Assembly (NCBI GenBank): GCA_018697195.1
Contig: CM031866.1
Location: 4,785,418 to 4,849,417 of the forward strand
DNA from: Certhia americana
Taxonomy: Eukaryota > Chordata > Aves > Passeriformes > Certhiidae
DNA: 64,000 nt
Direction of reading: 5' to 3'
Shown here: one piece after another, positions 13,681 to 25,100 of the stretch
Position numbering within the stretch: the stretch's first letter is position 1
How the letters are laid out: each line of letters opens with the position of its first letter
Translations under genes and position numbers: made by a program
The notes under the pieces: generated by a model
Database searches by the model: none
Seen by the model: the letters and a program-made list of their open reading frames with translations, nothing else
What the model was told of the DNA's origin: nothing

Positions 13681-16134
13681 CTTTTTACTCACCTTCTAGC
13701 TAGACTTGCCTCTAAGGCACCAGTGTCTGCAGCAAACCTAATCAGCATTTTAGGAACAAAGCACTTTTGCAAACTGCAACCTAAACTCACATAAAACCCT
13801 AATGCCTCCCTAAGCTACTCTTCATGGATCAGTCCAGGAGACATAATGATGTAAAAATGTTTCTCTAACAGCTGCCTGGAAATGGAGGTAGAGCTCTGTA
13901 GCATAGCAAAGGACTGTTTTTGTGGAGAGGGCATCCTCTTGCCACTGACCTTCCATCCTCTGCTCTTTCCATCTTGTGACATAAATTCAAGGAATGACAG
14001 CAGAAGCCATGAGCAGCTGGGGCTGCTCTCCAGAAGTCCAGATGCACTTGACTCCTGTCCATCTCTCTGTCTCTGTAGCTTTATCCACGCACAGCCTGGC
14101 ACTGAATTTCACATTCACTGTGGATTGTGTTGCTCTTTTAAGTCCATTAAGAACCAGGGGTTGCTCTACTGTAAATGTCATTCCAAGGCTCTCAGTCAGG
14201 TATTTCAACTCATGCCTAAATTTAAACACAGGATGGCCATGCTGAACCCAAGGGACTACTCCCATGCCTGCTGCAAATACCTTAAGGTCAGACACTTTAG
14301 AAGTACAGGTGAGGGAGGAGGAATATTTCCACCTGCTCAGGATCCTGCCTTTGCCCATGGGCCATGGCCCTGCTTAAGAGAGGACAACACTGACCAGGTC
14401 AGAGCCCATAAATGCTCACTTTCAGCCACAGTGAACAGCTTCACATCTCTGGAATAAGCCCATCAGCAGCTGCAGCTGAACCACTACCAGGTTTTGATGC
14501 TTGAAGCAAGCATCAGTTTAGAACTAATAGGTAAAAGAATATTAATAAATAGCTGCATAGGCAAAAAGGAGGTTTGGTCCCCAGCCAGGGCAGCTGATGC
14601 ATCTGTGAGATGTTGGCTGTGCAGCCTGGCTTGCCACGGGTCCCTCGTGTGACCAGAGCACAGATGAGGATCATACGGAGTAGGAGAGCAGTCTTGGCTG
14701 AGCTCAACTTTGTGCTCTGAAATAAGCTAAATTCAGCTCTGAAACCCCCTGAGTAGGGATTACAGAATCTGTTTGTGATCACAAAGCGCTACATAATTGT
14801 AACTGAACACTTCTTTTCTTATCTTATTTGCAGTGTTAATATGAACTTTAATGAAAAGGAGGGGGGAAAAAAATGTTTCTCAGACATTTTGGCCAGCACT
14901 GAAGCAATGCTTTACATTATCTATCCAGAAAGAATAGCTTCACTAGCACAATAATTTTTTTTAACCTCTTGAAAAATGGAGCAAAGATAGTATTTTATTT
15001 TTGGTTTCCAACTAGTTTCATTTTCTACGTGGGGCTCAGAACTGGGGAGTTTTCACTATTCCCTGATGAGGATGGGGCCATGGTACCTTCCTCCCAAATG
15101 CAACAGGGAAAGGAGAAAGGAACCAATACCACCAAAATGTCCCAAAGAGGTCAGTCAGGCTCAAGGGAAGGAAAAGTGTAAAGATCAGGACAGCCAGCCA
15201 GCAGTACATGGTCACAACCCCTCCACACTGCAGCTTGCACAGGGAAGAGGGGAAAGGAAAGGTTACTCGGCTTCAGGCAGAAAAAGCACGGCCTTGCAAT
15301 CCATCCCTCACTCCAATCTGGTGACTTCCACATCCTTCCCATGGTGAAGAAACCCCACTGTGCACCTCACAAAACACAGGCTCTGTCACCTGCCTGCAGG
15401 TCAGGTCTCACCTCTGAGTGTAAGTGTTGGTTGCTTTGTGGCACTGGAAGGATGAATGCATCCCCCTGCTCCCCAGCTCCTCCTCTCCTCGCTGGTTCCA
15501 TATGCCTTAGCTCTGCACTTCAGGCTCTTTGGGCCCCCATTTTAGTGCAGCCCATGATGTACTGAATGCAGGAAAGGGGCTGGAAGGATGGATGCCCTCC
15601 CTTGGGGACACAGTCCCCATGGGAGGTTTCTCAGGGCCACCTTCAGCCCTACCAACACAGCTGGGTTGTCACCTCCTGAATGGTGCCATTGTTCCTGCCT
15701 CCAAAATAAAACAGACACAGGAGGCGTTTCCACCCAAAGAAAACTAGTTTCCACTGGTGACTTCTTCCCCCTTGCTCGAGAATCCTCCCTCCCTTTCAGG
15801 GCCCCCGTAGCTTTCCTTTGTGCCTCTTCCAGGATGAAAAGAGGTAGTCATTGATTGTATTAATAATTCAGGGCCTAATCTCACAGACGGGTGTTCACAG
15901 CCCGTGAGGTGGCAATCTTTCATCTTGAGATCAGGATCAGCCAGATCTTTTAGAGGTCAGGGAAGATAGCTGCAGCATGGAAAATGCCTTCAAAATAATA
16001 GGTTTAGGTAGGTAATCCTCATGCATGGATGAAAATGGAAGATGAAAAGTGCATGTGTCTCACGCTCTTGGTTGGACCTACATGTCAGCCTGGTGATGCC
16101 CACAAATTCTTGAAGATGATTTCCATGAGTGTCA

Positions 16135-16215
16135 GTGAGCTGTGATCTCTGCCATGGCAGAGGGGCTGGAACTGGATGATCTTTTAGGTGCCTTCCAGCC
16201 CAAACCATTCTATGG
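16135..16215 (+). repeat. CR1 retrotransposon 3' fragment
   Basis: The order 'ctgccatggcagaggggctggaactggatgatcttttaggtgccttccagcccaaaccattctatg' is a clear CR1 3' end in plus orientation. The terminal tandem octamers are missing. Confidence 0.9.
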
Positions 16216-17439
16216 CATGTCCCAACCCATCAATATTCCCCAGGTCACCTGAGCCCTCCTGCTTCTCAGCACAGCCACCTGCCTCCTGATAATGGGTCTT
16301 GTGCTACCATTCCTCTTCTCCCACGGCCAAGCTCCTCCTTTAACTGCCTGTTCAATTGTGTTGTCTTAATCATATCTGGAAGGACAAACTCTACTGGCAC
16401 TATTTGCTTTTTCTGATTTGTAGCCAGGAAGGTCCCTGCACAGGCAGAGTGGCAAATCCATCTCCAGGACTAAGAAACTGGTCACAGGCACTACACTGGG
16501 GATTCACCAGACAAGCAAAGATAAGGGAAATTTGAATATACCAGATCTAACTTTAACCTGGCTGTACTTTACACATGGGGACCAAGTTTACATCAGTGCT
16601 CTTGGAGTTTCCCTGCAAGGACAATAGCTTACCCCCCACGGCATCCTTCTCTTGCCCCAGGACCCACAGTCATGCCCACCAGTGCCCTGTTAGCCGGGTG
16701 TTGCCATCACCACCTGGGAAAGCTCAGGCAGAAGGTGCCCATGAAGGGCCGTTGCTGCTCCTACACCTCGCAGGGGGGTTTATGGAGGAAATGGCAAAGT
16801 CAAAGACATGCACCTTGCACCTGGAACTGGAGGTGCCAACTCCTGTTGTGATGCCAAAGATTAACGGGCGCGCTGATAAGAGCTGGGGGAAGTGGCCAGC
16901 GGAGACTTCTGTGAGTTCCCACGAATGCAGCTGTGCTTTGCTGGAGCCTCCCCGCTTCGGGGCTGCTGGCTCCCCACAGGAACCGGGCTCAGCACCAATT
17001 TGCTGCCGCCGCAATGCTCTGCTGCTGTTACCAAGGCACCTCAGCGCCCTGTGCATTAGCATTCCTCTGTCTTGTGCTTTGTCTTCTCAGGGAAGCCCTT
17101 CCCCAGCACAGCCAAAGCTGCTGTGGTTGCGGTGGCAATGCCCCCCCAGCCAGCAGGGGCACAGTCCCCAAGAGCTGGGATTAGTAACGCTCCAGTGTAC
17201 AGTATTTTACAGCCTGGGACTCACGCCCGACCCACTGTGCACACCTGCAGGAAGGCCTGGGCTTGCCATCACTTCTCCCCCCTCCTCTTTGTCTGCATTC
17301 ACTTGGGCTTCTCCGAACAAGCAGTTTACCTTCTCCCAGGCAGGGTCTGTGCCTGGTTTCCTGTCTGTGCAGCATCCCAAGCCTGACAGAAGATGCTCTG
17401 TCTCTGCTGTGGTGTCCAGAGACCACAGAATCCAGAACT

Positions 17440-17490
17440 GAGGACTGATTTGCAAATAATTATTACGGAAGGAAGCCGTTCCTTCTATAA
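17440..17490. promoter_or_regulatory. Cluster of three palindromic motifs about 1.5 kb upstream of the RGMA start codon
   Basis: ATTTGCAAAT (17448-17457, a POU-type palindrome) overlaps AATAATTATT (17455-17464, a homeodomain-type palindrome). Four bases later comes GAAGGAA-gccg-TTCCTTC (17468-17485), an inverted ETS-type GGAA pair. The sequence features are exact. Regulatory use is inferred. Confidence 0.4.
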
Positions 17491-18439
17491 CTGATAACTT
17501 ATCTGGTATACATCAGGCTTTCCCCAGTCTTCTCTCTGTTCCTGCTTTAATAACTCATTCCCAAATACGTTGTTCTTTTGTCAGGACTATATACTCACTG
17601 TGTCCACATTTAAGAGAAAGCCCTCTTTGATGGTAAGGTTTCTGTAGCAGGGCTGTTTAGATTTGTTGTGATTAAATCACATCCATTTTCTAATTTGTAC
17701 CTTACATACACTCAAATCCCTTCTTTAGCCTGAGCTGTACAGGCACATTTTGTCTTCACTGCTGACTTAATCAAGCAGCAGAGAGCTGCTGTGCTCTCTA
17801 CAGTCGCTGTCTCCTGCACACAGAGGAGAAAGGGAAGAAAGAAACACTTTGCAAAGGGCTGCTATTATCCATGCACTACGGCGACAGCATATTTAGTGTT
17901 TGTGGCTCTGGGTCTGCAGTAATTAATTGTGTGTCTGACACTTGGGTTGGCACAGCCTCGCACCCAGAGCTTTCCCATCGCCCTGGTACCCGTGTGTGCC
18001 AAAACCAGCCCCCACAAGGCCTCTCTGGGAGATGGGTGCTCACCCCAGGAGAGATGGGGAGACTTGGAGGTGAGCTGCCACACTGCCCAGCTCTCAGCAA
18101 GGCTGGGTGCTGGGTCAGCTGGGGTGGGCAACTACACTGAGGGGCTCTTAGGGCAGCCTGGGGTCTCCACCCCTTCCCCACCACACAGTCCTGCTCAGGG
18201 TCCTCCTCCCACCCTCAGTCCCACTCATTGCCACAATCCCCCATCAATGTAAAGATGCTCTCAGCACCTACACACACCCCAGGGGCTGGAGGGAGGGGGG
18301 TGCACCCCAAACCCCACTTCCCCTTCCCCCTCCTGCTGCAGGTGGAGCATCCCCACATCTCCGGGAAAACCCTGATATCCTCCTCCACATCCCCTTGCCC
18401 TGCCTGTCTGCACACGGAGAGAGGGTGCTGGGGGTCGGG

Positions 18440-19100
18440 GGTGTTGCAGCGGAGTCCCCCAGCCCTCCCTCCACGGGGCCGGGGCTGCGCCTCCTTCCCT
18501 CGCTCCTTCCCTCCTCTCTCCCTCCCTCCCTCCGCCGCTCCTTGCGAACGACGCTGCTCAGCGTGTGCGGAGGGAAGGAGGGAGGAGGGAAGGAGGGAAG
18601 GAGGGAGGGGACCTCCCTATCTGGCTCTATCTCCTCCGCTGCCTCTCACATGCTCCGGGAGGGCGATGCGGCTCCCCGCGTCCCGCTGAGCGAGGCCGCC
18701 TGCACCCCGCCGGGGCTGCCCGCAGGGCGGGGGGCTGCCCGCGCCCCTCGGCCTCCACCACCCGCCCCCGGCACCCCCACTTCGACCCTTGGGGGGCTTT
18801 AACTATTTTATTTCGTTCGGGTTTTATTTTATTTAGTCTTTTATTTTTGTTTTATTTACCCCTCCTGGGAAAAAAAAAAAAAAAAAAAGAGAGAGATATT
18901 AAAAAAAAGCCGCCGCTGCCTGCACCGACCCCCGCGGGGCTGGAGAGGCTGATGCGGCCGCCAAGGTAAGCGGGGAGGGGGCTGGGGGCCCCCCCGGCCG
19001 CATGTCCCCCGGCTCCCTGCATGGCCCTTCCTCCTCCGGACCTGTTGAGGCTCCCGGGCCCCTCCTGGTTCCCCCCTCCCCGGCCGTTTTTATAAGAAAC
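18440..19100. promoter_or_regulatory. RGMA: CpG island and probable RGMA promoter / 5' UTR
   Basis: The region is GC-rich with dense CpG and surrounds the first coding exon. No TATA box is placed at a sensible distance, as expected of a CpG-island promoter. Within it lie mirrored polypyrimidine and polypurine tracts (about 18485-18540 and 18568-18610), a T-rich stretch (18800-18860) and an A19 run (18870-18888) shortly before the start codon. The transcription start cannot be fixed from sequence alone. Confidence 0.7.
18952..18965 (+). CDS. RGMA: RGMA coding exon 1 (start codon, 14 nt)
   Basis: ATG CGG CCG CCA AG precedes the donor GTAAGC and encodes MRPP plus two bases of R5. Human RGMA starts with the very similar MQPPRER. 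The ATG has a poor context (C at -3, C at +4). The frame upstream of it stays open to about 18565 without an in-frame ATG. Confidence 0.85.
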
Positions 19101-22100
19101 CTCGATTTTTCCCTCTTCCCCTGCCCAGCGCTCCCTGCCCGGCTCGGCGCTAGCTGGCATGCATGAGGTTATTCATTTATCCTCCCTTCTGATGGTTGCC
19201 ACTAAAGCTGCTCCCTGCTGCGCTAAGTCAATCGAGTAATTCCTTGCAGACCACTGATGAGAACTGTAAACATCCTCCCCGATATTTCCCCCTTTCCCTC
19301 GGATAGCTCATCTCGGGACTGATCGCGGTTGTCGAGACCGGAGGGGGGACACAAAGCTTTCCCTGAAACTCCCCTGGTTGCAGAGTGTTTGGGGGGTTTA
19401 CGAGCCCCGAGGGAAGGAAGGTGGGGGGTGACAGCTGGACAGATGTGGGGCACGGCTGGGATGGGCACGTCTGTGTGTAGGGAGAGGATGGGCAGCTGGA
19501 ACGTGGCAGGGCAGGGGGAGCGACTTCGTTCCTGATGTCCTGAGTCCGTAAATAACCCAAAACCTCGTCCAGGAGATGGAGGGGACAAAATACAGCCCCC
19601 AGATAGGCCAGTTCAGACACACCAGCCAGAGCAGCCCCTGTCCAAGCTTCCACTGCGGGACATGCACATTGCCCTTCTTAAAATATATATATATATTTAT
19701 GGAAACCGAGCTGCATTTGCAAGACAGGTGCTTTTTGTTGTGGTGGTGGTTGCGAGGCAGGAGATGAAAGTTTGGTGTTGTTTTGATGTGATTCTTGATT
19801 GCTGCCTGTTGGAGTAATTGCATCGCAATTGCTCAGAGGTAGAATCAATTTCCCCAAATTGAGATTTTAATGGGAGCTCGCAAGCTGCTGTTATGTCATG
19901 TGGTTTAAGGCGGCGTTGGACTGCATTTATTTTATAAACTGGATACTTTCGCAGGCGGCGCAGGGATAACAGCACCACCCAGTGGGGCCGCAGTCCCGGC
20001 CCAGCCCAATCCCAGTCCAGCCCAGTACCAGCCCAGTTCACCACAGTCCCAGCTCAGCTCCAACCCTGCCTTAGTCCCAGCTCCAGCCCCAGCCCCAGTC
20101 CCAGCCTTAATCCCAGCCCAACCCTAACCCAGCCGAGCCCAGAGCAGCCCCGAGCCAGGCACACCCGGGCACATTCCCGGTACCAACTCCAAGATGCTCC
20201 CCCTCCACAAAATCTCTCATTTTCGTTTGCCAAAATACCCACAGAAGTGCTGGATTAACGTTGTTTGGGTTTGGGTTTTTTCCCCCCATAAGAAGGAATG
20301 TATCTTTCTCAGATATTCAGGACAAAGTTTTATATCAGCTGAGGTCACTGTCACTCAGTGTCTCACAACTGAGAATGCAGGGAAGGCATCCTGTGTTGGG
20401 TTGTATTTCTGGCCACTGCTGTCAGAAGGAGACCTGGGAAAGGTGATTGGGTTTCACAGAGCTTTTTCCAGAGGATCCTTCAAACATCCCTTGCTCAAAG
20501 GGCTGCAGATGTAGACTCGCCAACACTCGATGCCATCTCCCACCTTTAAATAGGATCGAGGAGATGTCCTTAGCTGACCTGTCAGTCAGAGGAGGGGAAT
20601 TAGCGAGCTATGTTTGCACTTTCTCGAGAGGTCAGGAGCTTTTAAAAGCAGCAGAGAAAGAGTGTCCCATCACACAGACTGGCTTCTGCCTCTGCTGATA
20701 AACACCTAGATTTTTGCAATTCTTCTGGTGTCCCTGCCCATGGCATACTAGATGATCTTTAAGGCCCCTTCCAACTCCAACCATTCTGTGATTCTACGAT
20801 TCTGATCATTTTTTGGCAGTTCAGACTCATCCATCTTTTCTGCTGAGCTGACATTTGGCCATTTGAACTTGCTCTTGGGAACCTCCCAGCCCATCTTCTA
20901 TTTTTGCTTAGAGGGGAGTCCAGATGTGAAGGAGATACACTAAAGAGATATTGCTTGATATCTACCCCAAAGAGGAGACTGGGCCAGGAAGACCAGCAGC
21001 TCCCTGCAGAGAATTAAATATACAGATGGTGAATTCTAGCCAGCCCTTCAAACACTGCTGAACAAGGGATGGTTACAAGCTCCCATGTGTAGGAATTAGG
21101 CCTCACCCCAGCAGGGTTTTGCAAGCAAGGGAAAGGGAGAGACAGGAATGAGTGTTACCAGTCAAAAAAAAAGTTGATTTGATGAACTCTATTTGTCTTA
21201 AAATATTGCTGCTTGTGTTGCTTTCTGTCATGGGTGAGACTGGAAGTTTTCCACCAGCCCATCTTCCCTTCCCCTTGTGCAGCCTGGCTGTTTTTCAGCA
21301 TTTAGAGGTGCTTTTATGGCTGTGGGCTTGGAGCAGGCAATTTGAGGAGAGAAGGTTACCCACTGTGACTTCAGTGGGGGTTGCTGATGATCAGTTAATC
21401 TGCAGATGCAAGGATGCAGGTCAACAAAGAGTTCTTACATTTCATTTACTGGTGGCACAAAGCTGTATGTTTTTCCACCTTTCACAACTGGCCTCTTTTT
21501 ATACAGCCAGGTTGGTGAGGCTGATGTTCACAGGGGCAGCTGTGGGAAGGAGGATTTAGATAAACCAACAAACTCCTCTCTGCACTTTGCTATGCAGGAG
21601 TGGGTCGCTCTTCAAAGCCCAGCTCTGTGCCATCGCCTCTGCCTGCCCAGTCCAGCTGATGCCAAAGTTCAGTGCAGGGCACTAAGGAGATCTTGTGGAG
21701 ACATTTTCCTGCTCTATCTGCAAGGAAACATTGGTAGGGAAGGCAGTTTAGATGCATATTCAGCAGCTGCGGGTGCACAGCTCAGGGACAGTGTCTGTTT
21801 GGTCAGCCAGGGAAACTGTAAAATGATAAAAAACAGAATGATGATTAAAAGGAAGGTCTTTAAAATTAAATGCAGACATCAGAGGTGGCTATTACTGCAT
21901 AAAGGTGTTGGGAGTTTTTTGTTTCTTTGTATTCAGATTTTTTTTTCCTTTAGTAAGGGAATTGTTCAGCGCACAAATGTTTGCTTTTATCTCCACAAAC
22001 ATTTTGGGGTTAGTTGTCATACCTCTGCAGATAATGACTTGGGGGTTTCCATTCCAAACTTTCTTTCTTCCGCCTTTACGGAGCAGCTTGCTTTTTGCTG

Positions 22101-25100
22101 CTCATCCCAATCACACACATATCCCTTTCGAGCATTTCAGGATTAGCTTCCTGCTTCCTGCAGGAGTGATTATGGCTTATCCCAGACAGGCCATGAGTTG
22201 AACACCGTGTCCTGAGGCATAGCAGGCAAAGGCACGAGTGTGGAGACAGTGGTGTGAAAAGTGGCCACATAGAAAGTTCATGGGAGAGTCAGAGGCAGAC
22301 CAGGAGCCCCGACCTCCATTCCTCTAACTACTAGTTGCAGCCCTCAGAAATACCCATGTTTACTATTTTAGCCATATAATTACAGGTAGTGAGTGATTCC
22401 ATTAGGAAGGCTGTAAGGGGAGCCCTCATCTGCAAAGCTCTGGGTTCAAATCAGCCACATTCACTCAGCCCCACTGAAGCCCACAGCCACGCACAGTGTG
22501 AGAAAAGCCTCACAGGGCAGAGAAAAGGAAAGTTCAGCCCAGCCATCCCGGCTGAGTGTCCCATGGAAACTGTGACTCCTCCAGCATCCCGCAAATACCT
22601 CGGAGAAGGCTGTGATTTGCTTGTCACCCCTCCACAATGACACCAAACACGGCAATCAATGTGCAGATGACCACGGAGGTGCCTGTGCCCCAGAGCTGAG
22701 CCGCTGCAGTGGCTGCATTTCAGTGGTGGGTGGCTTCCCACATTCTGTTTGCAAGGAGCTCAACTGCTGCCTGAACAGGGAGTCCTGGATGGGCTTTGAG
22801 AAGGAAAGAAGTTGGGGGAAATGCAGTTTCTCCACATTTCCAAGCCTAGATATCCCCACTAAGCAGAGCAGAGATCCAAATTTCACGCAGCCTGCGATTC
22901 AGTAGGCGATTTAAAGTCCAGATTTTCGATTCAGCTAAACAGAAAGATGAAGTTTATTTCAAAAATGTGTAAGGGGGAGCAGGATTTCAGAAACACACCT
23001 TATTTGGGGCCTTTTCCTCCCTGAAGTTACGGCTTGGACACATCTGTTGTTTTCTCCAGCGAAATCCGCTGCTTTGATCCGTGCCAAGAACAGCAATCCC
23101 ATTTGCAATGCATGATGCAACGGAGCAAAATCAAGGAGAAATTTTTACAAACTGGAGCCAGGGGCATCCGACCGTTGCTTTATGGCAGCACAGTTTTCCC
23201 TACACCAAAGGCAGAATTTCCATCAAGGGTCTTATTTTAACTATAATGCCTCAGACTGGATTCCAGGCTATCGTTGCAATGTGTCAGCCTGCCCCAAAAC
23301 AGCAATACCAAAGTGGTGCTTTAGGTCAAACCATCAAAGCAGCCTCGCAGCAGCTATTTAACAGCTGGGTTTTAAATGTTCGTAATTCAGATGGCTTTTT
23401 TTTTTTTTTAGTTAAACAGATCATGTTAGATGTCACCAGTCAGGGTAACGGCAGAAATTATGTTTTTCATTTTGAAATAAAAGCAAAAGTCGCACTGCAA
23501 GAGGAGAGGCTGGGAGCAAGAGGAAGGGATTTGAGGTCTGGAGCCCCATCCCCTGGATCTCCCTCCCCGCTTTCCTGGGCTCTCCCCAGCTCACAGACCC
23601 TCTGTCTCCTCCCCCCAGGCCCCTTCCAGCTCCAGCTGCCTACACATCCCATCAGCAGGCATTTCTTCTTGGGTGGTAGGAGCAGCTGGCAGGGTTTGGA
23701 CATATTTGCCCCCATTTGACATCCCCCACAAAGAGGTGCTTCGAGTCGGCGTTCCTCCCACACTGCCTCTGCTACAGGTCTGGATCCGGCCTGCCAGCTT
23801 TCATCTCCTGCCCAGCTCTGCCCACTCTGGCAGCTCCTCTGAACACAGAGCTCCCTCTGACTTTAGTGGACACCGTCTGAGTGCAGCTCTAGGACCAGCA
23901 GCATCAAGACAGACATTCCGTTAGGCAGGCAAGGCCACAGGATTTTTGGATCCCATCTGGGTCCCAGATGGAAAAGCTGCCGTGTTTTAATTCCTGTTGC
24001 TGCCTGGATAAAGCCCCAGAGAAGCTCCTCCTTCATTTGGAGGCAAGGGGTCTCACTTGCCTCATAGAGAAATAGAGAGGTGTTAAAAGATATCTTTGCT
24101 TCTTGCATATTTATTCCCATCTCCTCTTCCTCTTTCTATGGGATATTTGTTGTACTGGATCACAGATCCAATCCACGACAGGGAGGAGATCCCAAACTCT
24201 TCTTAGAGACTTTAAGCCACAGTCACTCAAAAAAGTATCCTTAAGGATGATTTATGAGCTAGAAGAGGAGATTTCCAAGAACAATTAGAAGAAATGTCAA
24301 GGAGTATCCCAGCCTACACCAACCTGCAGGAGGAAAGATGCACAGTCTTACAGAGTTGGGAGTAGGGTGGTGTAAAACACCCAACATCATTTTATTCTTT
24401 GTATAAGAACCCCAAAAGAAAGGAGATGAAACATCAGGATGGCAAGGGGACACACCATCAAAGGAGAGCTAATGATCCAAAACAGGGAAGTTATTAAAGC
24501 CTACATCTGTGGGCACCCTCATTCAGAAGTGGTCTTAGTTCACTGTGGCTAAAACATCCCTCAAGGGAAATTTTTAAGAGATCCAAGCTAAGTGGATGCC
24601 TTCTTCCTGGCCTAGCCCTCTCATGGGTGGCACAGACCCTTGGGATGGTGAGGATGCAGATCCACCTCCACAAGTTGTGGCATTGCAGGAGGAAGAAAAG
24701 AGCAGGGTCTTGAAAGCCAGCAGGCAAACGCCTGTGTGCTCCAAGCTGCTGCTCCATCTGTGAGCAGGCAGAGCTCTCCCAGGGTTGGCAGGGGTTTCCC
24801 AGAGGGTCTCTAAAGGAGGCTTAAAACCAGGACAACCCTACCAACATAACTGGTGAGACTTTCCCCCAGTGAAAGCAGAACATCCAGGTCTGTATGTGGG
24901 GTGCAGAGGAGGCAGTGGTGAACGTCCTGAGAGAGTGTAGGTATTGTTAGTCATCTCCATCAGTCCTTGCTGGGCTAGCAGCTGGATTTGGGGTACCTGA
25001 CAGCCGTGCCCCTATGTAAGGAGTGCCAGTCTAATGATAAGGATCTGTGAGACTTGCTGTTTCTGAGTCACCTGGGGTTACTTCACTGCTGCCAGTGCAG

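Larger units (their letters stand above)
1..18400. other. Non-coding region upstream of RGMA
   Basis: No exon of a recognisable protein was found on either strand in these 18 kb. Open frames are short and give proline-, serine-, leucine- and cysteine-rich peptides typical of chance translation of moderately GC-rich DNA. The contents I can name are CR1 3' ends near 2.8, 8.4, 9.0 and 16.2 kb, an A-rich tract at 6.8 kb, a hairpin at 9.9 kb and several AT-rich blocks dense in homeodomain and POU motifs. The rest is unremarkable. Distal 5' exons of RGMA or a lncRNA cannot be excluded without transcript data. Confidence 0.6.

Noticed and set aside
13882..14457. 191-codon plus-strand frame
   Set aside because: Composition is Cys/Ser/His-rich like random translation, and the opposite strand is also open. 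No recognisable domain.
17027..17039. X-box-like word gttaccaaggcac
   Set aside because: A single degenerate match to an RFX site with the last half-site broken. It would occur by chance in this much sequence.
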